A stretch of 64,000 nt of DNA from CAWKDG01 sp963848355 (lineage in GTDB: Bacteria; Actinomycetota; Acidimicrobiia; Acidimicrobiales; UBA8190), in the NCBI GenBank assembly GCA_963848355.1, contig CAWKDG010000001.1, forward strand, positions 682,001 through 746,000. Reading direction: 5' to 3'. Position numbers and translations under genes: made by a program. Within the stretch, counting starts at the first letter, position 1, and each line of letters starts with the position of its first letter. Positions 1 to 8,733 of the stretch are shown piece by piece. Below the pieces are notes generated by a model. That model made no database searches. It saw only the letters and a program-made list of their open reading frames with translations, and was not told the origin of the DNA.

Positions 1-1
1 C

Positions 2-376
2 CCCCTGCGGCTCTCGGGGCCCGAGACGGAGAGCCTCATCGGCTTCCCCTTCCGGGCCCTCGCCACCGAGGCCGACGTCGTCTTCCCCGACGCCTTCGTC
101 TACGTCCCCGGCGTGGGCAGCCGCCAGACCCTTCTCGACGCCATTCCCCTGATGGGCACGGGGGTGACCGAGGCCTATCTCCACCCCGCCGTGGCCAGTC
201 CCGAGCTCCAGGCCATGGCCGGCGACTGGGAGGGCCGGGTCGACGACCACCGGCTCCTGGTCGACGATCCGCACCTGGGCGACGCCCTCGCCACGGCCGG
301 GATCACCCTCATCGGCTACCGGGAGCTGCGCGACCTCATGCGGGAACCGGCGGCCGGGCGGGTGATCCAGAGGTGA
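2..376 (+). CDS. ChbG/HpnK-family (YdjC-like) carbohydrate deacetylase, C-terminal part
   Basis: The window opens inside this gene; 124 codons remain before the stop. The fragment has the family's C-terminal layout: a TEAYLHPA strand with the conserved His-Pro, then a stretch reading DWEGRVDDHRLL, then the closing GITLIGYRELRDLM helix. Family members are metal-dependent deacetylases acting on N-acetylated sugars or hopanoid-linked sugars. The catalytic Asp/His residues of the N-terminal half lie outside the window, so substrate cannot be judged. It converges on the SCP2 gene with only a few bases between the stops. The assignment rests on remembered family motifs. Confidence 0.72.
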   Translation, partial: PLRLSGPETESLIGFPFRALATEADVVFPDAFVYVPGVGSRQTLLDAIPLMGTGVTEAYLHPAVASPELQAMAGDWEGRVDDHRLLVDDPHLGDALATAGITLIGYRELRDLMREPAAGRVIQR

Positions 377-379
377 CGA

Positions 380-766
380 TCAGAACTCCGTGATGGCGGC
401 GATCTCCGTCTGCAGCTGCTTGTACTCGGGGGCGTTGGTGATGGGGAGAAGGGCCATGACCTTGGCCATGTTCCCGGTGACCTTCACCTTGCCCTGCATG
501 AAGGCGGCGTTGGCATCGAGCTCGCCCTTCTGGATCTTCACGGCGTCGCCGTAGCCGGTCGTGAGGGTGACCTCGGCGTCATCGAGGTGGCCCAGCTTGC
601 TCTCGGTCAGCTTGCCGTTCTCGAGCACCCAGAAGTACTCGATGTCACCGTCGGGCCCGCCGGTCACCACGTACTGCATCCGGGCCGAGGCACCGGCGCG
701 CTCGGGCTGGCCCTCGGACATCTTCCTCGTCTCGTCGAGCCAGTCCTGGGTAAGCCACTTCGACAT
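380..766 (-). CDS. SCP2 sterol-binding-domain protein
   Basis: A 128-residue protein. The start chosen is the ATG opening MSKWLTQDW, because AGGAGG sits about five bases upstream; the open frame continues further up but is low-complexity and overlaps the next gene. After a short helix, residues about 30-128 have the SCP2-like pattern: GDIEYFWVLENGKL, then an acidic strand, then a motif around MQGKVKVTGNMAKVMALLP typical of this fold. SCP2-like proteins bind lipids or acyl chains in a hydrophobic tunnel; here no fused enzyme domain is present. The ligand is unknown. It lies just downstream of mca, on the same strand. Confidence 0.8.
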   Translation of the reverse strand: MSKWLTQDWLDETRKMSEGQPERAGASARMQYVVTGGPDGDIEYFWVLENGKLTESKLGHLDDAEVTLTTGYGDAVKIQKGELDANAAFMQGKVKVTGNMAKVMALLPITNAPEYKQLQTEIAAITEF

Positions 767-798
767 CTCGTCCCTCCTGGGTCGTCCGTGACGGCATG

Positions 799-1722
799 CT
801 ACCGAGTGGCGAGGTGGCGCACACCGTCGAAGAGATCGTCCTCCACCGGTGCGTCCGGCGGCGGAGCGGCGGCGGGGCCCGCCGTGGGGGCGGCGCCCCC
901 CGGGACTCCCACCCGGGTCCGGGCCAGGACGTACTCGTCGACGGGGTGGACGCTGCGGGCCACCTCGGGCGGGAGCCCGAACCAGAACGGCGACGTGGGA
1001 TCGACCTGGGTGGCGTGAGCGAGCAGGGCCTCGCGGCGGACGTCGGCGTGGTCGGAGATGTCGATCATCGTCGTGTAGGAGGCGCTGTTGGCGGTGGCCC
1101 TCTCCAACCAGCCGTCGTCGAACGGCGACGCCAAACCCAGCTCGACGAACTTCTCGTGCATGGCCAGGATCCGGGCTCCCGACCAACCCACGTAGTAGAG
1201 CTTGAGCGGGGCCCACGCCGCACCGGCGTCAGGGTAGGCGCTGCGGTCCCCGGCGGCGTCGAAGGCGATGAGCGAGATCTCGTGGACGCGGAGATGGTCG
1301 GGGTGGGGGTACCCCTTCTGATCGTCGCCGTAGGTGACGATGACCTGGGGCCGCTCCCGGCGGATGACGGCCACCAGGCGACCCACGGCCTCGTCGAGGG
1401 GGGCCCGGGCGAAGCTGTCCGGCCGGGCGTTGGCCGGGGTGTCGGGCATGCCCGAATCCCGGTAGCCGAGCAGGACCACCTCGTCGTACCCGATCAGCGC
1501 GGCCGCCGCCGCCAGCTCGCCCATGCGGACGGCGGCGAGGTCGGCGCGCACCTCCGGTGAGTCGAGCGCGGGGTTGAGGATGTCACCCTCCTCGCCGCCG
1601 GTGCAGCAGACGAGGACGGTGCGGACTCCTTCGGCGTGGTACCGGGCGACCGTGCCGGGACCCTTGGAGGCCTCGTCGTCGGGGTGGGCGTGCACGGTGA
1701 GGAGGCACAGGGGCGTCGTCAT
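799..1722 (-). CDS. mca: Mycothiol conjugate amidase (PIG-L family deacetylase)
   Basis: About 307 residues. The zinc-binding HPDDEASKG motif is near residue 12 and the second metal motif YPHPDHLRVH is near residue 145, both typical of the PIG-L/LmbE fold. The SKG following HPDDE, the CTGGEEGDILNP block and the later FDDGWLERA region resemble Mca more than MshB, which is close in sequence. Mca cleaves mycothiol S-conjugates to release mercapturic acids during detoxification in actinobacteria. A GTG six bases upstream is an alternative start. The C-terminus ends in a Gly/Ala/Pro-rich tail. Mca versus MshB is not fully settled from sequence reading alone. Confidence 0.78.
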   Translation of the reverse strand: MTTPLCLLTVHAHPDDEASKGPGTVARYHAEGVRTVLVCCTGGEEGDILNPALDSPEVRADLAAVRMGELAAAAALIGYDEVVLLGYRDSGMPDTPANARPDSFARAPLDEAVGRLVAVIRRERPQVIVTYGDDQKGYPHPDHLRVHEISLIAFDAAGDRSAYPDAGAAWAPLKLYYVGWSGARILAMHEKFVELGLASPFDDGWLERATANSASYTTMIDISDHADVRREALLAHATQVDPTSPFWFGLPPEVARSVHPVDEYVLARTRVGVPGGAAPTAGPAAAPPPDAPVEDDLFDGVRHLATR

Positions 1723-1937
1723 GGTCACACGGTACCCGGCGACCGCCGCACCTCAGCCCCATCCAACCCCGTCCCCCGGCGTGCCTGGACAGGCCCGGTA
1801 ACCGTCGCCGGCGGGCCCCGCAAGACAGCGACCACGCACCTCGCCGCGGCCAAACCCGAACGTGGCCTCCCCTATGCTCGTACGTGGCATCCGAGGCACC
1901 GAACGGTGTTTGCGCGCCAGGAAAGGGACGGCACGCC

Positions 1938-2765
1938 ATGGGCGTGATGCAGCGCTTCTTCAACATCTTCCGGGCCAAGGCGAACAAGGTCCTCGACCGG
2001 GTCGAGGACCCCCGCGACTCGCTCGACCTCTCCTACGAGAAGCAGCTCGAGAACCTCCAGAAGATCCGGCGCAGCGTGGCGGAGGTGGGCACCGCCCGCA
2101 AGCGGGTCGAGATCCAGGCCTCCCAGCTCGAGCAGCAGGGGGCCAAGCTGCAGGACCAGGCCCGGCAGGCGCTCGGGCAGAACCGTGAGGACCTGGCCCG
2201 CGAGGCCCTGGCCCGACGGGCCGCCATCGGGGCCGAGCTGACCGACCTCCACGCCCAGCAGGCCCAGATCGCCGATCAGGAGGAGAAGCTCGTCCTCACC
2301 GCCCAGCGCCTGCAGGCGCAGGTGGCGACGTTCCGGACGCGCAAGGAGACGATGAAGGCGACGTACACCGCCGCCGAAGCCCAGGCCCGCATCGGCGAGG
2401 CGGCGGCGGGGATCTCCGATTCGATGGGCGACGCCGGCATGACCATCCAGCGGGCCCAGGACAAGATCGCCACCATGCAGGCGCGCGCCGGCGCCATCGA
2501 CGAGCTCCTGGCCTCCGGCGCGCTCACCGATCTGAGTTCGAGCACCGACGACATCCAGGCGCAGCTGAACAAGGTGGCCGCCACCTCCCAGGTCGACGCC
2601 GAGCTGGCGGCGCTCAAGACCGAGATCGCCGCCGCCCCCGTCGCCGGGTTGCCGGCGGCGACACCGGCCGTCGAAGCGCCCGACATCGTGACCCACGAGA
2701 TGCCGGTGCCCGGTGTTCCCAGCCAGACCACAGACCCAGCCAGACCACAGACCAACCCGAGGTGA
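1938..2765 (+). CDS. pspA: PspA/IM30 (ESCRT-III-like) membrane-stress protein
   Basis: A 275-residue, almost wholly helical protein starting MGVMQRFFNIFRAKANK, the amphipathic helix by which PspA/IM30 proteins touch the membrane. The ATG at 1938 is chosen because AGGAAAGGG lies about 10 bases upstream; the open frame extends further but has no family character. Residues about 25-220 are Ala/Glu/Gln-rich coiled coil with the conserved DPRDSLDLSYEKQLENLQ segment. The last 40 residues are Pro/Ala-rich linker. PspA polymers stabilise damaged inner membrane. The htpX-like gene begins eight bases after the stop, so the two are probably one transcript. Confidence 0.9.
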   Translation: MGVMQRFFNIFRAKANKVLDRVEDPRDSLDLSYEKQLENLQKIRRSVAEVGTARKRVEIQASQLEQQGAKLQDQARQALGQNREDLAREALARRAAIGAELTDLHAQQAQIADQEEKLVLTAQRLQAQVATFRTRKETMKATYTAAEAQARIGEAAAGISDSMGDAGMTIQRAQDKIATMQARAGAIDELLASGALTDLSSSTDDIQAQLNKVAATSQVDAELAALKTEIAAAPVAGLPAATPAVEAPDIVTHEMPVPGVPSQTTDPARPQTNPR

Positions 2766-2772
2766 CTCTCTG

Positions 2773-3705
2773 ATGGCGACCGTCCGTCGCATTCCCGCTG
2801 ACCGTGAGCTCACGTTCCGGATGTTCCTCACCGGCTTCTTCATCGTCGTCCTCTACGCCATCGTGGTCGGACTCCTGTTCACCTTCCTCCACAACATCGG
2901 CCTCATCGTCGTCATCGCCGTCGCGCTGGCCTTTTCGCAGTACTGGTTTTCGGACAAGATCGCCCTGTGGGGGATGCACGGCCACATCGTGACCCCCGAG
3001 CAGGAGCCCGAGCTCCACGGGATCGTCGACCGGCTCTGCGCCCTGGCCGACATGAAGAAGCCCCGGGTGGCCATCGCCGAGGTCGACATGCCCAACGCCT
3101 TCGCCACCGGTCGGAGCCCGAACAACGCCGTCGTGTGCGCCACCCGTGGGATCATGCGGCGCCTCGACGAACCCGAGCTCGAAGCGGTCCTGGCCCACGA
3201 GCTGTCCCACGTGGCCCATCGCGACGTGGCCGTCATGACGATCGCCAGTTTCCTGGGCATGATCGCCGGTCTCCTCACGCGGGTGATGTTGTTCGCCGGG
3301 CTCTTCGGCGGCTTCGGTGGTGGGGGCGGTCGCAACAACCAGAGCGGGAGCCAGCTGGCCATCATCGAGTTGGGCGTCCTCGTCGTCTCCGCCCTCGTCT
3401 ACGCCATCAGCTTCCTCTTGACCATGGCGTTGTCCCGCTACCGCGAGCTGGCCGCCGACCGCTCCGGGGCCATCCTGATCGGTCGCCCGTCGCTGCTCGC
3501 CTCGGCCCTCGTCAAGGTGACGGGCGAGATGAGCCGGATCCCGACACGCGACCTGCGCTCGGCGGAGCACTTCAACGCCTTCTACTTCACCCCCGCCATC
3601 TCGAACGGAACCAGCCTGTCGTCTCTGTTCTCCACCCATCCCCCGCTGCAGCAACGCCTGGACGCGCTGGCCAAGCTCGAGGCCGAGATGAACCAGACTC
3701 CATGA
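2773..3705 (+). CDS. htpX: HtpX-like membrane metalloprotease (M48)
   Basis: A 310-residue membrane protease. Two hydrophobic segments (about residues 17-37 and 42-55) precede the catalytic HELSH zinc motif at residues 142-146. A Gly-rich hairpin around 190-200 and two more membrane segments (about 165-185 and 210-235) follow, then the third zinc ligand in RELAADRSG. HtpX degrades misfolded membrane proteins. It sits directly behind pspA and ahead of a PspAB-like gene, an actinobacterial grouping that points to envelope-stress quality control. Start at the first ATG after the pspA stop; the distance of eight bases suggests coupled translation. Confidence 0.9.
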   Translation: MATVRRIPADRELTFRMFLTGFFIVVLYAIVVGLLFTFLHNIGLIVVIAVALAFSQYWFSDKIALWGMHGHIVTPEQEPELHGIVDRLCALADMKKPRVAIAEVDMPNAFATGRSPNNAVVCATRGIMRRLDEPELEAVLAHELSHVAHRDVAVMTIASFLGMIAGLLTRVMLFAGLFGGFGGGGGRNNQSGSQLAIIELGVLVVSALVYAISFLLTMALSRYRELAADRSGAILIGRPSLLASALVKVTGEMSRIPTRDLRSAEHFNAFYFTPAISNGTSLSSLFSTHPPLQQRLDALAKLEAEMNQTP

Positions 3706-3733
3706 CCCTCCCGCCTCCTCGCCCTCCGCGCTG

Positions 3734-4435
3734 ATGGGACTGTTCGACACCCTTCTGGGGCGGACGAAGCCGGTGCGGGCCAACCTCGACGCCCTCTTCG
3801 CCCTGCCCTCGGCGGCCGTCACCCTCCAGGTGACCTCGGGACTCGTGTCGACGGGAAAGGCCGGAGTCTGCTTCAAGCCGCCTGCGGGGCAGCCGTTCAC
3901 CGACATGCAGACCGAACTCGAGAAGCTCCTCGAGCTGGGCGACGTCACCAATCCGCCACCGGCCGGCGCCACTGCGCCGTCGACCAGCGCCCCCGGGACG
4001 GCGCCACCGCCGGCGAGCACGCTGACCGTCCGCCATGTCGGGGATCGCTTCGGCTACCGCTGGATCCTCGTGGAAGGCGGTGACCTCGAAGACCTCGTCA
4101 CCCGCGTCCACATGGTGCATTCGTCGCTCGAGGATGCGGGATGGAGCCCCCAGCTGCTCTGCTCGGTCTTCGGGTTCGCTCCCGATCCCGCCGCCACCGC
4201 GGACGCCTCCGCCGGCACGGACGCGGACAGCGGAGCCGGGGCCGGTGCCGTGACGCAACCCATCTTCCTCGTCTACCTGGCCAAGCAGGGCACCTTCTAC
4301 CCCTTCGCCCCCAAGGGCAACGAGCAACGCGACACCGAGCTCGAGTTGCGTCTGCGCGGTGTCCTCGGCACCGACCTGCCGGTCGAGCCGGACCTGAGCC
4401 GTTGGTTCCCTATCTGGGATCTGCCTGTCGCCTGA
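3734..4435 (+). CDS. PspA-associated protein, PspAB-like
   Basis: A 233-residue soluble protein. The N-terminus (MGLFDTLLGRTKPVRANLDALFALPSA, about residues 1-27) and the later FKPPAGQPF segment match my recollection of the actinobacterial family annotated as PspA-associated protein PspAB. Two Ala/Pro/Thr-rich linkers (about 75-95 and 155-175) separate three small folded blocks. No catalytic motif is visible. It follows pspA and htpX on the same strand, 28 bases behind htpX, which is the usual context of this family. Biochemical function is unknown; a role in the PspA envelope-stress response is inferred from gene order. Confidence 0.75.
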   Translation: MGLFDTLLGRTKPVRANLDALFALPSAAVTLQVTSGLVSTGKAGVCFKPPAGQPFTDMQTELEKLLELGDVTNPPPAGATAPSTSAPGTAPPPASTLTVRHVGDRFGYRWILVEGGDLEDLVTRVHMVHSSLEDAGWSPQLLCSVFGFAPDPAATADASAGTDADSGAGAGAVTQPIFLVYLAKQGTFYPFAPKGNEQRDTELELRLRGVLGTDLPVEPDLSRWFPIWDLPVA

Positions 4436-4460
4436 AGGCCGACCACGCCGTCGGGGCCCG

Positions 4461-5474
4461 TCAGCCCGGACCGTAGGGGTCCCAGGCGGCGGGGCCGGTG
4501 TCCCCCGCCGCCAGCTCGGCGCACAGCAGGTCCAGAAACCGGTCGGTCGCGATGGTGCTCCTGGCCTCACCGACCCTGTGCAGGGCTCCGGAGATGGATC
4601 CGGCTCCGTCGAACAGCCACCGCCCTCCGGCCATCTCGTCGGCGGTGAGTGTGAAGGCCAGCCGCTCCAGATCGACCCGCGGGCGGGGTCGGTGGCTGGC
4701 CAGCCGGACCCACGACTCGTAGCGGTAGTGGAACTCCTTCTGGTCACCGGCCAGCGTCACCACCCGCGAACACGTGGTGGCGCTGTGCACGGCGGCGCGA
4801 TGCAACGGCGCCGACTCCCAGGTCGCGGCGGCCGCCGCGTCGTGACCCGGGTCGACGCGCACGACGGCCAGATCCACCTCGGGGATCTCCTCGATGGAGG
4901 CCCATCCGTCCTCCAGAGCGCCCGCTGAGGCGTCGAAGGCGTCCCACTCGTCACGCCACAACGTCTGGAAACGTTCCGGATCGGCGATCAGGTCGACGAG
5001 CACGTCGAGCGCATCCTGGGTGAGGTGGCCGCAGCGCTCCAGAGGGTCCGGGGAACCGGACGCGCCCGGCGGCCCCGACCCCGGTCGGGGCCGGCGGGCC
5101 TCGAGGCCGTTCAGGGCGAAGGCGATGAGCGCGGCCCCGGTGTCGGTGACGACGCCGAAGTCGCCGACCCGGGCCGCCTCCACCAGCAGCGGGCCGTGGG
5201 CGGCATCGAGGCCGTCCACCACGACGAGGGCCAACGCCACTACGCCGTCGACGTCGTAGTGGTCGACCGAGGCCACCCCCACCTCGGCCGGGAGGTGGTC
5301 GGGGCGGGCGAGGGCGCGCCGGGCGATCTCGGCCGACAGGTCGGCCCGAAGCGGACCGGGGGTCGGTGTGTGGGGCCAATGCGACAACGTGTACGCCGTC
5401 CCCGGACGCGGCGCGCCGTCGACGATGACGTGGGCCTGGCCCGACAGCAGATGGGGCGGGACGAAGCGGAACAT
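4461..5474 (-). CDS. Conserved hypothetical protein, resembles DUF6687
   Basis: A 337-residue protein opening MFRFVPPHLLSGQAHVIVDG, followed by TLSHWPHTPTPG and a segment reading VGVASVDHYDVDGVVALALV. The acidic/His-rich HYDVDG motif is reminiscent of DHH-type phosphoesterases, but the full metal-ligand set is not visible, so no activity is claimed. The pattern resembles proteins catalogued as DUF6687; this is from memory. A low-complexity Arg/Pro/Gly stretch lies near residue 125. No signal peptide or membrane segment. The pterin dehydratase gene begins upstream on the same strand after a short gap. Confidence 0.6.
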   Translation of the reverse strand: MFRFVPPHLLSGQAHVIVDGAPRPGTAYTLSHWPHTPTPGPLRADLSAEIARRALARPDHLPAEVGVASVDHYDVDGVVALALVVVDGLDAAHGPLLVEAARVGDFGVVTDTGAALIAFALNGLEARRPRPGSGPPGASGSPDPLERCGHLTQDALDVLVDLIADPERFQTLWRDEWDAFDASAGALEDGWASIEEIPEVDLAVVRVDPGHDAAAAATWESAPLHRAAVHSATTCSRVVTLAGDQKEFHYRYESWVRLASHRPRPRVDLERLAFTLTADEMAGGRWLFDGAGSISGALHRVGEARSTIATDRFLDLLCAELAAGDTGPAAWDPYGPG

Positions 5475-5498
5475 CGGGGGGAACCGGTCAGGACGGCG

Positions 5499-5777
5499 TC
5501 ACGGGAGGGCGTCGATCCGACGCCCGAGCTCCAGGTCGGCCTCGGTGATCCCGCCGGCCGAATGGGTGGACAGGCGGAGCGTGACGCGGTTCCACCTGAT
5601 CTCGATGTCGGGGTGGTGGTCCATCTCCTCGGCCAGGGCGCCGACGGCGTTGACGTAGTCGAGGGCATCGGCGAAGGCGTGCCCCGTGTGCACCTTGACC
5701 AGGGCGGCACCGTCACGCTCCCAGTCCATGCCCCGGGCCAGAGCGGCGTCGACGGCGGCGGGATCGAGGACCTCCAT
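5499..5777 (-). CDS. 4a-hydroxytetrahydrobiopterin (pterin-4a-carbinolamine) dehydratase
   Basis: A 92-residue single-domain protein. It carries the family signature EEMDHHPDIEIRWNRV (around residues 50-65), including the paired His and Pro-Asp that form the active site, followed by the LRLSTHSAGGIT strand with the third conserved His. The enzyme dehydrates 4a-hydroxytetrahydropterin to recycle the cofactor of aromatic amino-acid hydroxylases; in bacteria without such hydroxylases its role is less clear. No hydroxylase gene is nearby. Length is normal for the family. Confidence 0.9.
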   Translation of the reverse strand: MEVLDPAAVDAALARGMDWERDGAALVKVHTGHAFADALDYVNAVGALAEEMDHHPDIEIRWNRVTLRLSTHSAGGITEADLELGRRIDALP

Positions 5778-5825
5778 GGCTGGTCACGCTATCGCCGACG
5801 ACCGCCGCCGGCCGCAGTACGGCGG

Positions 5826-7214
5826 TCAGGGATGGATCATGTCCTCGGGTCGGACCGCCCTGTCGAATTCCTCGCCCGACAGGTAGCCGAGGGCCAGGCA
5901 CGCCTCACGGAGCGTCGTCCCCTCGGCGTGCGCCTTCTTGGCCACCTCGCCCGCCTTGTCGTACCCGATCAACGGGGTCAGGGCGGTGACGAGCATGAGC
6001 GACGTCTCCAGGTGCTCCGCGATGCGGATCCGGTCGGGCTCGAGACCCTCGACGGCGAATTGGCGGAAGGTCCCGCAGGCGTCGGTGAGCAGGCGGAGGG
6101 AGTGGAGAACGTTGTGGATGATGACCGGCTTGCACACATTGAGCTCGAGGTTTCCCCGGCTCCCGGCCACGGCGACGGCGGTGTCGTTCCCCATCACCTG
6201 GATGCACACCATGATCATGGCCTCGCACTGCGTGGGGTTGACCTTTCCGGGCATGATGCTCGATCCCGGTTCGTTGGGCGGCAGGACGAGCTCGGCCAGT
6301 CCGGCCCGGGGGCCCGATCCGAGCCAACGGACATCGTCGGCGATCTTGGTGAGGGACACGGCCAGGGTCCGAAGGACACCGCTCGTATGGACGAGGGCGT
6401 CGTGAGCGGCCAGAGCGCTGAACTTGTTCGGGGCCGAGACGAAGGGCAACCCGGTCAGGGTGGCGATGTGGGCGGCGGCACGATCACCGAATTCGGGGTG
6501 GGTGTTGAGACCGGTTCCCACCGCCGTCCCCCCCAGGGCCAGCTCGAAGAGATCGGGGAGGCAGGCGTCGAGGCGGGCCAGGTCGGCATCCAACTGGGCG
6601 ACGTATCCCGAGAATTCCTGGCCCAGCGTGAGCGGAACGGCATCCATCAGGTGCGTCCGGCCGATCTTGATGATGTCGGCGAAGTCCTCTTCCTTGGCGG
6701 CCAAAGCTCCACGAAGGGCGCGTACGGAAGGCAGCAGAGCGTGCACGAGCTGTTCGGCGGCGGCGATGTGCATGGCCGTCGGGAAGGTGTCGTTCGACGA
6801 CTGCGACATGTTGACATGGTCGTTCGGGTGGACGGGCACCTTCGATCCCATGTCACCCCCGGCCAGTTCGATCGACCGGTTGGAGATGACCTCGTTGGCG
6901 TTCATGTTGGTCTGGGTCCCGCTCCCCGTCTGCCAGATCCGCAACGGGAACTGGGCGTCGAGCGCACCCGACGTGACCTCTCGGGCCGCCCGGACGATGA
7001 GGTCGGCCAGGGACCGGTCGAGCTTGCCCAGTTCGGCGTTGGTCAGAGCGGTGGCCTCCTTCAGGATGCCGAAGGCGCGCAGGAGAGGACGGGGCATGAC
7101 GTCGTCGCCGATGGGAAAATGCAGGAGCGAACGTTGCGTCTGCGCCCCCCAATAGCGGTCGGTCGGGACCTCGATCGCTCCCATCGAGTCAGTTTCCATG
7201 CGCGTTGCGCTCAC
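5826..7214 (-). CDS. fumC: Fumarate hydratase, class II
   Basis: 462 residues from a GTG start encoding MSATRMETDSMGAIEVP; the GTG is preferred over upstream and internal candidates because GAGAGGAAAGG lies about eight bases ahead and the product then has family length. The lyase signature GSSIMPGKVNPTQCEA near residue 320 and the N-terminal DRYWGAQTQRS block identify class II fumarase rather than aspartase or argininosuccinate lyase. It interconverts fumarate and malate in the TCA cycle. The DNA just upstream contains an unusual five-copy repeat, listed separately. It is transcribed toward the pterin dehydratase but is probably its own unit. Confidence 0.93.
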   Translation of the reverse strand: MSATRMETDSMGAIEVPTDRYWGAQTQRSLLHFPIGDDVMPRPLLRAFGILKEATALTNAELGKLDRSLADLIVRAAREVTSGALDAQFPLRIWQTGSGTQTNMNANEVISNRSIELAGGDMGSKVPVHPNDHVNMSQSSNDTFPTAMHIAAAEQLVHALLPSVRALRGALAAKEEDFADIIKIGRTHLMDAVPLTLGQEFSGYVAQLDADLARLDACLPDLFELALGGTAVGTGLNTHPEFGDRAAAHIATLTGLPFVSAPNKFSALAAHDALVHTSGVLRTLAVSLTKIADDVRWLGSGPRAGLAELVLPPNEPGSSIMPGKVNPTQCEAMIMVCIQVMGNDTAVAVAGSRGNLELNVCKPVIIHNVLHSLRLLTDACGTFRQFAVEGLEPDRIRIAEHLETSLMLVTALTPLIGYDKAGEVAKKAHAEGTTLREACLALGYLSGEEFDRAVRPEDMIHP

Positions 7215-7239
7215 CTCGAGTGCCTTTCCTCTCTCTCGT

Positions 7240-7310
7240 TTCGTCGGGGTCGCTTCGTCGGGGTTGTTTCGTCGGGGTTGTTTTTTTCGTCGGGGTTGTT
7301 TCGTCGGGGT
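7240..7310. repeat. Five-copy short tandem repeat upstream of fumC
   Basis: The 11-mer TTCGTCGGGGT occurs five times, starting at 7240, 7254, 7268, 7286 and 7300. The spacing is 14, 14, 18 and 14 bases; the 18-base step is the same unit with four extra T in a T-run. It begins about 25 bases upstream of the fumC start codon, within the expected leader. On the fumC coding strand the unit reads ACCCCGACGAA, which could be translated, a regulator-binding array, or simple slippage. There is no other gene in this gap. Confidence 0.9.
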
Positions 7311-7315
7311 CGACG

Positions 7316-7633
7316 TTACCGCCACTGCACATGGGCCCGGATCTCATGGCCGTCGTCGGTCAGCCAGCCCCGGCCCTGTGCATAGTCCAGCATGGCCAGG
7401 AAGTCCGCTTCCCACGATGCGCCCACTGCCCCCGATGCCATCCGCCGGACGGCGGCCACCGAGACGAGGGCCTCACTTCCGTCGGTCCGGCCGACCGAGG
7501 CGGCGACGAGCACCCGGCCGAGGGCGTCGGCGTCACCGGTGCCGCTGACGACGACGTCGAAGCGCGTGCAGTCATCGGGTTCCACGAGGGAGACGGCTGG
7601 CGGGGTGGAGGCCAGATCCACGGTCACGTGCAT
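7316..7633 (-). CDS. Small hypothetical protein
   Basis: A 105-residue protein starting MHVTVDLAST; GGAGG is six bases upstream of this ATG, which decides it over a longer frame. It has alternating beta strands and helices (VSLVEPDDCTRFDVVVSG, then ALGRVLVAASVG) and ends with a basic WR. No family is recognised. It lies between fumC and the F420-type oxidoreductase; its frame, if started at the longer ATG, would overlap that gene's stop by four bases. It may be the last gene of a unit with the oxidoreductase. Confidence 0.55.
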   Translation of the reverse strand: MHVTVDLASTPPAVSLVEPDDCTRFDVVVSGTGDADALGRVLVAASVGRTDGSEALVSVAAVRRMASGAVGASWEADFLAMLDYAQGRGWLTDDGHEIRAHVQWR

Positions 7634-7686
7634 CTCCCACCTCCGCACGTCCTCCTCGGCATGGCGACCCCTCCGGCTCGACGGAT

Positions 7687-8673
7687 TCAATCGCCGGTGG
7701 CGATGGCGCCGAAGGCACCGGCCAGTGTCTGTCCGGCCAGGGTCACGGTGGCGAGATCGGACGCGTCGGGCATATTGAAGACGAGGCCATCGAGACCGGC
7801 GGCGAAGAGGGCGCCGACCTGCTCGACCACGGCGTCGGGCCCACCGACGGTGACCATGGCGCGCAGCATGGCGTCGTCCATACCCCGTTGGCTTCTGAGC
7901 GCCTCCAGCTTTCGGGCGGCGTCGGCGGCCGTCTCACCGATGACCAGGGTGCCCAGCCTCGTTTTCGTGATGGTGGCGGGATCGCGACCGACGTCGTCGC
8001 AGTGACGGTCCAGGACGTCGAGCTTGTGCCCGATGGTGGCGGGGTCACCGAAGAGATTGCAGGCGTCAGCGTGCTCGGCCACGAGACGCAGCGTCCGCCG
8101 CTCTCCCCCACCGCCGATGAGGATGGGCGGGCCGCCCCGGTGCACGGGGCGCGGACGGTTGATGGCGCCCTGGATCCGGTAGAAGCGCCCCTCGAAGCTC
8201 GGAGCATCCTCGGTGAACATGGCCCGGCAGATGATCAGAGCCTCCTCGAGCCGGTCGAAACGCTCGCCGAGGGGAGGGAAGGCGAAACCGAGACCGTCGT
8301 GTTCGGTTTCGAACCAGGCCGCCCCGATACCGAGGACAGCCCGTCCACCGGACAGGACGTCGAGCGCCGTCACCTCCTTGGCCAGCAGGGCGGGGTTGCG
8401 GTAGGTCACCCCCGTCACCATGGCCCCCAGCCGGGCCCGTCGGGTGCGGGCGGCCAGTCCGCCGAGAAGTGTGTAGGCCTCGAACATCGGCTCGTCGACC
8501 TGGCCGATCCCCGGGATCTGGAAAAGGTGATCCATCACCCATACGGAATCGAAGCCGGACGTCTCGGCCGTGGTGGCGATCGCTGCCACCCGCTCGAACA
8601 GCCCGTCGGCGCCATCGGCACCGTCATAGGTGAAGCTCGGGATCTGCAGACCGAAGCGTGTCACAAGGGTCAT
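7687..8673 (-). CDS. LLM-class (luciferase-like) F420-dependent oxidoreductase
   Basis: A 328-residue TIM-barrel protein with the LLM pattern: RFGLQIPSF at the N-terminus, FDSVWVMDHLFQIPG (about residues 40-55), RNPALLAKEVTALDVLSGGR around residue 115 and the GGGGERRTLRLVAEHAD block near 200. The subtype resembles TIGR03560-like proteins, which use coenzyme F420 in actinobacteria. Substrate cannot be deduced. It fits an organism with mycothiol and F420 metabolism. The start is an ATG preceded by no strong Shine-Dalgarno, but length is normal. Confidence 0.87.
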   Translation of the reverse strand: MTLVTRFGLQIPSFTYDGADGADGLFERVAAIATTAETSGFDSVWVMDHLFQIPGIGQVDEPMFEAYTLLGGLAARTRRARLGAMVTGVTYRNPALLAKEVTALDVLSGGRAVLGIGAAWFETEHDGLGFAFPPLGERFDRLEEALIICRAMFTEDAPSFEGRFYRIQGAINRPRPVHRGGPPILIGGGGERRTLRLVAEHADACNLFGDPATIGHKLDVLDRHCDDVGRDPATITKTRLGTLVIGETAADAARKLEALRSQRGMDDAMLRAMVTVGGPDAVVEQVGALFAAGLDGLVFNMPDASDLATVTLAGQTLAGAFGAIATGD

Positions 8674-8733
8674 CGAGAGCGCAGACTACCCGCAAGGCAT
8701 CGCCGCTTCGGAGCGGCGCTCTGGACCCTCGGG

